From contig NC_092567.1 in the NCBI RefSeq assembly GCF_037975245.1, positions 18,420,876 through 18,484,875 of the forward strand: a stretch of DNA of 64,000 bases, given 5' to 3'. Within the stretch, counting starts at the first letter, position 1. Each line of letters starts with the position of its first letter. Below the pieces are notes generated by a model that saw nothing but the letters and a program-made list of their open reading frames with translations, ran no database searches and had not been told where the DNA came from. Source of the DNA: Apostichopus japonicus. Taxonomy: Eukaryota; Echinodermata; Holothuroidea; Aspidochirotida; Stichopodidae. Below, in pieces: positions 58,075-64,000 of the stretch. A program made the translations under genes and the position numbers.

Positions 58075-58917
58075 TTAGATGTTTCTGTTGAGAAACTAAT
58101 CTAAAGTATAAAAAGATCGACATACCTTTAAATACTATGTCTTTCCACGTCCATATCCCGGATTGTTGCCAACGCCAGAATCCTCAGGCTAAGTCAGCTG
58201 GTGTTTAAGTTACCAGACTCTGTATATGGTTGAAAGCTAGATACTACGAGCTAGATGCTACAGGCTAGACGCTAATGATGGCGCTATGACGCTAAATAAT
58301 ATACGGCTTCGCGATCCAGTGGCTTCCAGTAAATAAGTGGTATATGCTGTATCGCGTGAAGGCTTTCGCGACCGAATAGTCTCTAGGTACTAAAAAGATA
58401 TATGTATGAACACGTAAACACTCCACGAATCGGTGGCGAATATTTTCGCCAGCCCCTTTTAGAAGTGTTGATGCTCACGCTACATCTAGGTTATAATAAA
58501 ATATAAGTCCTCGCTCGGCGCGATGGCTGTAGATATAAGTAAAAGTAGGTAAGGCGGACCTACGTATAAGTGCTTTAGGCAGAATCAACGGTAGGCTATA
58601 TATAATTGGTAACGCTAAAATGTTCCTCGAAGTTAAGTCGACTTTAAGGTTGGATAAAGTGTCCTCGAGTAAAATCCACAGATAAAAATAAACGTTCTGT
58701 TAAAAGATCCTTAAATATACTAAAATACGAGAATCAATCGCTGTAGAAGTCGTTCGCTACAAAATATATACGGTTGGCCAGGTTAATCGCTCGCGTCGCT
58801 CGTCGGTTGTGCCCACGCTTCCTAGAAACTTTCTAACCCCTGAAAATCAGGGGCTTCCGGAAACCCGTCACGGAATGTTCAATTCCAAAGGAGGGTGGAC
58901 GAAACTAAATCACTACA
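58075..58917 (-). repeat. 5' LTR of the Gypsy element
   Basis: 843 bp, matching 51950-52792. It carries the element's promoter; TATA-like AT stretches are present but I did not assign a start site. Confidence 0.93.
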
Positions 58918-60040
58918 GACCTATGTAGATCTTATAGATAATTGTCTGCACCCCTTAATCAGGTGTTGGTATTTATAGGTTGGGCGCAGCTCCTTATCTG
59001 TTCATTACCTCAGGATCATTTGCTATTTTGACTGTATTAGTTAGTCTTGCCTTATTAAACTTTCACGAAACTTCATATAGGCCTATCCTATACGACTCCA
59101 TTCATATCCTCTCACCCCCACATAAGAAACAGTTATTATTTTACTAATCACCATGCAGACATTTCCACGGGGAAATTCGGGGATACTCCATATATCTGTA
59201 CAGTTTGCCGTATATTTATAATACGATAGGCTATTAATAAATAAATGTCAAGCTAAACAGCTGGCCTATTGTCACCCCAATTTGAGATCTCTTATGGTAT
59301 CGTCCTTTTGACAGTAATTTGCATTGGTTGTTGGGACTTTAGAAATTGGGCCTATAGTCGCCGGGGCAGCTCTGTGTTCCAAAATGTACATGTAGGGTAC
59401 TATAGGGTGCATACAAATAATGACGGGCTAAGACCCAAAAATACTGGTAGAGATATATATTAACCCATGAACGAGTAAATTTATACTTCAGTACATAAAT
59501 ACTGGGTGATTATTCCCCCAGGGTGGCATTTTAAACTAATCACAAGTGTATAGAACAAATACAACCACATGAAGTGTATAAATAGCTCTTATCTTGTGTG
59601 ATTCTACCCTCTTACGATACTTCAAAATAAGTGTTGTTGGTGTTATACCCTTTTTGATTTAAAACAACATACTAAGAAGGGTTATTTTACACCTTGTTAC
59701 TAAGGTATACATAATTCGTGCAAAGTACATGTTATGTGGGTAAAATTACCCTATTGGTTAAAAAGGGTACTTTTTTGAAAAGTGAGTGTAAAATAAGCAC
59801 TGTAAATGTGTAAATGTACATAAATCATTGTGTCTTATTACACGCACAGTATGTAAATTTACCCACAAAGATCAGAAATACACAAACCGGCTTTACCTCG
59901 GGGTATATCGGGTAATGGCCAAGGCAATGGTTATATTTACACTTTGTGATGGTATAACTACATTGTGGATGTTTATAATACACTTTTCCAGTGTTTAATA
60001 ACAATCCATGTGTTAAAATACCTGACAACAGTGTAGAACT
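58918..60040. other. Right part of the CACTA-like element beyond the Gypsy insertion
   Basis: Starts with the GACCT duplication (58918-58922). No gene found. From about 59,500 on, short motifs related to the left subterminal repeats appear (GGGTAAA, TTTACCCACA, GTGTAAAATA), consistent with the right subterminal region. Confidence 0.5.
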
Positions 60041-60061
60041 ACCCGTTTATTTTTTAGAGTG
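60041..60061 (-). repeat. Right terminal inverted repeat of the CACTA-like element
   Basis: Reads CACTCTAAAAAATAAACGGG inward on the minus strand; TA follows on the plus strand. Pairs with 37984-38004. Confidence 0.6.
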
Positions 60062-61010
60062 TACATTTAATAATGTTTGTGATGGGCTTTGCCCTCCCCC
60101 TCTTCCCCAGCCTATACTACCCCCTATCCGCGACTAAAATGCCATCTGCCACCATAATTCCCTCACGCATGCACGTATTCCATTTTGTAACGGGCTTTGT
60201 GGAATCGTTTTTCGTATAGAACCGCTTCCATTCAGGCGAGGGAAACAGGGGGAGTGTAAGGTGTACATCTCCCCACCCCCTCCCCCACCCCCTTTCCCTG
60301 TCAGCCCACACAGATAAGTGTTATATTGCTGAATAACCCTTTTGAAGCCTTCGCGTTTAATCATAAATTTATTATCATACTCGACATTAAAATTCCAATT
60401 AAGTAATTCTTATTAAGATGGATTAACTATAAAGAAGACACAATCCTATATTTTTTTTCTCATAAGGAACTTCCGTTAGCGAGTAATTCAATACAACATT
60501 TTCGATTCACAAACATCGTCTCAACGGCGTCCCTTTTAGTACATGAATTATAACGGGATATCACGCGCACACAAACTGTAAATCACAAATTTTCGACAGT
60601 TTCATTATTAGGCTATTAAAACTGAATGTTTGTAAATACATTGCATTTATATTGGGTCATTGTTATGGCATGGTTATCTAAAATGTACCACGTTAAATAA
60701 ACGTATTTTCTTTTACAGTACTTTCTCTTGCACTTGCAAAGAATATACTACATATATATATTGCAAATCACTTCAATCTCCCAAATCATTCGATTGAGAA
60801 GTTGCGTGTTATTGCCATTGACCAAAACGATTCTTGGACAGATAAATCTAGAAAAGAAAAAAGACCACGGCACCATTCGGTTTAAACATCAGAAACGATT
60901 TGCCGTCCCAGATAAACCAAAACAATTCCTTTGCAATTACGACGGAATCGGATTAAAATAATCCGACACGGATTAAAATAATCCGATTTTCCAAAATTCT
61001 GCCTAATCCA

Positions 61011-61043
61011 CTGAGGAAGAGCTAGTTTTGCTCGAAAGCTCTG
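61011..61043 (+). repeat. Hammerhead-like motif, diverged relative
   Basis: CTGAGGA, then GAGC…GCTC hairpin, then GAAA: same plan as the motifs at 5320, 18354 and 31012 but in different sequence context. Confidence 0.5.
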
Positions 61044-61156
61044 CAAAAACCAAACATTGGCTGTTTTACTTCCAATCACTTACCTAATTATTGTATCTCA
61101 CCCGAGATTCAGCCTTTCTCTAAATGCAGCATAGTTGTTTAACAGTATTCCGTTAT

Positions 61157-61314
<158 letters not shown>

Positions 61315-64000
61315 TTGTTTGTATGTAATAGTTAACAAAGGAATAAGACATGACTCATAATTGACAAATAAGGGTACTGTATTAGTTCTAAATAAAATAA
61401 AGGAAATGAACGGAAAGGAAATTTCTCTCTGTAAATTTAACCGTTTCATAAGTTGTCCAAAAACAAATCATCAAAAAGAACCCTGGCTTTATCATTGATA
61501 AAGTAGGCCTATCATGAAGTGACGTTTTAACAATTTTCAGGGAAGTGATTTGTTTAACTTTTCTCCCAAAATCTTGTATTCAGGGAACCAAGCGACTTTG
61601 TTTTTACTCTTAACAAAATGTCCTTAATTCTACACTACAGAAGATAGTGGTATTAAGTCAACGTGGATAACAGTCACATCATTATATACACACATGTAGG
61701 CCTAGGCATTCGCGGTTCTTGTCCTTGTGTATACGATGATATAGGCTATACGGTCACGTATAGTGCATACATCCACGTGGGACGATTATGCACATTAGCC
61801 TATACACCATACATGAAATCAATCACAGCCTATCAGGGAGAACAAAGACAATTTGCATTCATCGCTAAAGGAATATTGGAAACTATGTATTGTTTACTAT
61901 TGCTTGTAACATGTCTGTGGAGATGGTATTGATCCACACCGCCATATAATTCTTAGCAGCTTAACCACATCAATACCCATAAGCTTAGCATGGCACTGCT
62001 TGGTGTTGCCGTTGCCATGGTATCACCATGGCAAGTAAGCTATACAGTGGTTACCCTCATTGAAAAACATATATGGACCCTAGTGACACAGACAGATGGG
62101 CCAGACCACGCTTTAGACACTCAAAGAGTACCACGCATATTTGTAATCATCTCATCTTAGCCAACTGTCCACGTTATCATTTACATTTTGAGCAAGAAAC
62201 GGATTCGAAATCTCTTGGATATATTTACATTTGCCGCAGATATAGAAATTAAACATGTAAGTTAAACTTTTACTTTATTTCTGTTTGTTTTTTTACCTTG
62301 TTTTAAAGTTCATTTCAAGACTTATATTTACTCTCTATTACCTACATGTTTATCTTACTTTATTTACTTTCATGAATTTAAGTCCAAAGTTACCAATTCC
62401 GGTTATTAAGAATAATGCGAAAAGGGATGCTTTCTGCTTAAAAACACTGGTCACATAAACTCAGCGATATCTTAGTTTTCCTAAAGCAATATTTTGGGTT
62501 CCTTACTAAGAAATATAGGATTTCTGCTTCCTGTTTAAACAGTATAAGATGGCAGTGACGTTTGTAAACGAAACCAAACAAACATGTTGCTCTGGTTTTA
62601 AGATATTTACATAGATTCATAAACCATCAACAATATAGATTTATCAACGAACCCAGTTTAGTATATAATTTCTTTTATCATTCCTAAACTATTTGCAGCA
62701 TCTTGTCATAAATTCATGCACGTGTCAAGCTTATCTAGTATGGCTTATTTGTTGTTCGCATTACCGTGGTAACCAAGGTACGCGTCCAAACAACTCAATG
62801 CGGAAAGTCACTTGGCGTTCATCTTATGATAAATATATTGGGAAAAAACATATATAGGTTGCTTTTCCTAATAATTTAATTTAGATTCTAAAGTTGCTTG
62901 ACATAATTTACTCTCTTTCGACAAAGTTGGATATTCATTTGAAGACATTTCTCGTCATGAAGTGGAATTACTTTGAAACGAAATTCGGTTTTATTTAACA
63001 AGGTTGACTTTATTTTAGACGCCTTTGGTTAGCCAACCGTTTTTATTTAGTTTAATTCCAAATTTATAAGTTATATAAATTCATTTAGCATTACAATTAT
63101 GCTGCATTAATTTGTGAATCGGGTAATACTGAATTTGGCGTAAGTTCTCTTTACATGTTTGAAACCTCCGCAAGTTATGGACTTTATTTGAAAGGTTAAA
63201 TTATGCTGTATAATTAAACAAAATGTGGTCACCATTTTTATGCCCTTGATTTAAGTGCTTGCACATGAAGCAGTTAGTTTTTGCGCGAAGTCCTGAATGT
63301 ATTTGTATCAATTTTGGTATTGTTTGTTCTGTTTGGAGAAAATTCCATAATGAATTGATTGATCAATTTTAATTATAAAAAAAAAAGAACACTTGAAATG
63401 TTTTTTTAGATTCGGGAATGTTAGTTTGTTTGTTACATGTGAGCGATACAGATATCGAAAACTGAGTGGACGACATCTTTTTAATATTATTATGATTATT
63501 ATTATTTTTTTTGGGGGGGAGGGGCAAAATCTAATACGGTAGATAGTAATGTAGGCTAATTTAAATCTTCCATTTTCAATCAATTAAAAATATTTTAATA
63601 TGTCTTAATTCGATGCATTTGAGACTACTTTTCAATAATATTCATAGTTTCCAACATTCCAAGCAAAGTCAATAAAATAAATAATACTACTTTGAATGCT
63701 CGACAAATTGGTTAATTTTACATCCTGCGACTTGGGACAGCTTTTCAGATCGATTTTAAGAGTTACCAATTTTTTTTGCCGCGAGAAAAGATTCAGACGA
63801 CACCGCCCATAGAATTCCTGCAGAACAATGGTATTGTGTAAAATATCGACCTAAGTCGTATACAGGAGGGGCCAGTGTTTTTATCGATCTGAACCTAGTG
63901 GTCCCAGGCAACGCCGGCGGTGGCTTAAACTGTTTTTTCTTTTTCTATTCTTGTTCATCACTCGACCTTATAGTGTAGCTAAGATATACCACGAGACGTA

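Larger units (their letters stand above)
51950..58917 (-). mobile_element. Complete Ty3/Gypsy LTR retrotransposon (6,968 bp) nested in the CACTA element
   Basis: 843-bp LTRs at both ends that I read as identical, 5-bp GACCT target duplication, primer site matching the 3' end of tRNA-Trp, a purine tract before the 3' LTR, and open frames for an SGNH-like protein, Gag and Pol. The domain order protease, RT, RNase H, integrase places it in Ty3/Gypsy. No chromodomain and no envelope gene are visible. Intact frames and matching LTRs indicate a very young insertion. Confidence 0.95.
37984..60061 (-). mobile_element. CACTA (En/Spm-like) DNA transposon, about 15.1 kb without the nested Gypsy insertion
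   Basis: Left end CACTGTAAAAACTAAAAGGG; right end, read inward on the minus strand, CACTCTAAAAAATAAACGGG: 18 of 21 positions match. A TA dinucleotide flanks both ends (37982-37983 and 60062-60063). Both ends start CACT and the left is followed by a tandem subterminal repeat array, both hallmarks of CACTA elements. Inside are a tnp2-like transposase ORF and a multi-exon accessory gene on the minus strand that share a first exon. A complete Gypsy element (51950-58917) is inserted upstream of exon 1. No internal stop breaks either coding unit. The CACTA family name rests on the termini, the tnp2-like protein and the gene layout; I could not run a search. Confidence 0.65.

Overview
This window is animal nuclear DNA: intron-rich genes with GT-AG introns, AT-rich spacers, MITEs, a SINE, an LTR retrotransposon and long AT microsatellites. 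The gene content and repeat style suggest a marine invertebrate deuterostome, most likely an echinoderm. That placement is inference; the window has no taxonomic marker that settles it.

Layout. (1) 0.7-1.7 kb, plus strand: the last two exons of a gene I do not recognise. (2) 3.1-30.8 kb, minus strand: a complete ASPM (abnormal spindle) gene. I could join 24 coding exons in frame (10,695 nt, 3,564 aa). They encode an ASH domain, an acidic linker, two calponin-homology domains, a very long IQ array and a C-terminal helical-repeat domain. A likely 5' exon lies near 32.8 kb. The two genes converge, and their candidate poly(A) signals lie about 200 bp apart. The ASPM introns hold MITEs, dispersed repeats with a hammerhead-ribozyme-like motif, and tandem duplications that have copied splice-site segments. 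(3) 31-37.9 kb: repeats, a U2-snRNA-like RNA locus (33.2 kb), a tRNA-derived SINE, a decayed non-LTR fragment and a 116-bp tandem array. (4) 37,984-60,061: a probable CACTA (En/Spm-like) DNA transposon with related 21-bp ends, a TA target duplication, a 77-78-bp subterminal repeat array and two minus-strand coding units. One short first exon (ATG plus 8 nt) splices in frame either to a tnp2-like transposase ORF or, skipping it, to an eight-exon accessory gene. This resembles the plant En/Spm tnpD/tnpA arrangement. (5) 51,950-58,917: a young Ty3/Gypsy retrotransposon nested inside the CACTA element. It has 843-bp LTRs that look identical, a GACCT target duplication, a tRNA-Trp primer site, gag and pol in -1 frames, and an extra ORF upstream of gag that looks like an SGNH/GDSL hydrolase. 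(6) 60-64 kb: non-coding sequence with a 148-bp AT microsatellite.

The most notable points are the alternative-splicing layout of the CACTA element, the SGNH-hydrolase ORF in the Gypsy element, the U2-headed RNA locus, and the recent 219-bp higher-order expansion inside the ASPM IQ array. All exon boundaries were inferred by reading splice signals and phase by hand; no transcript data were available.
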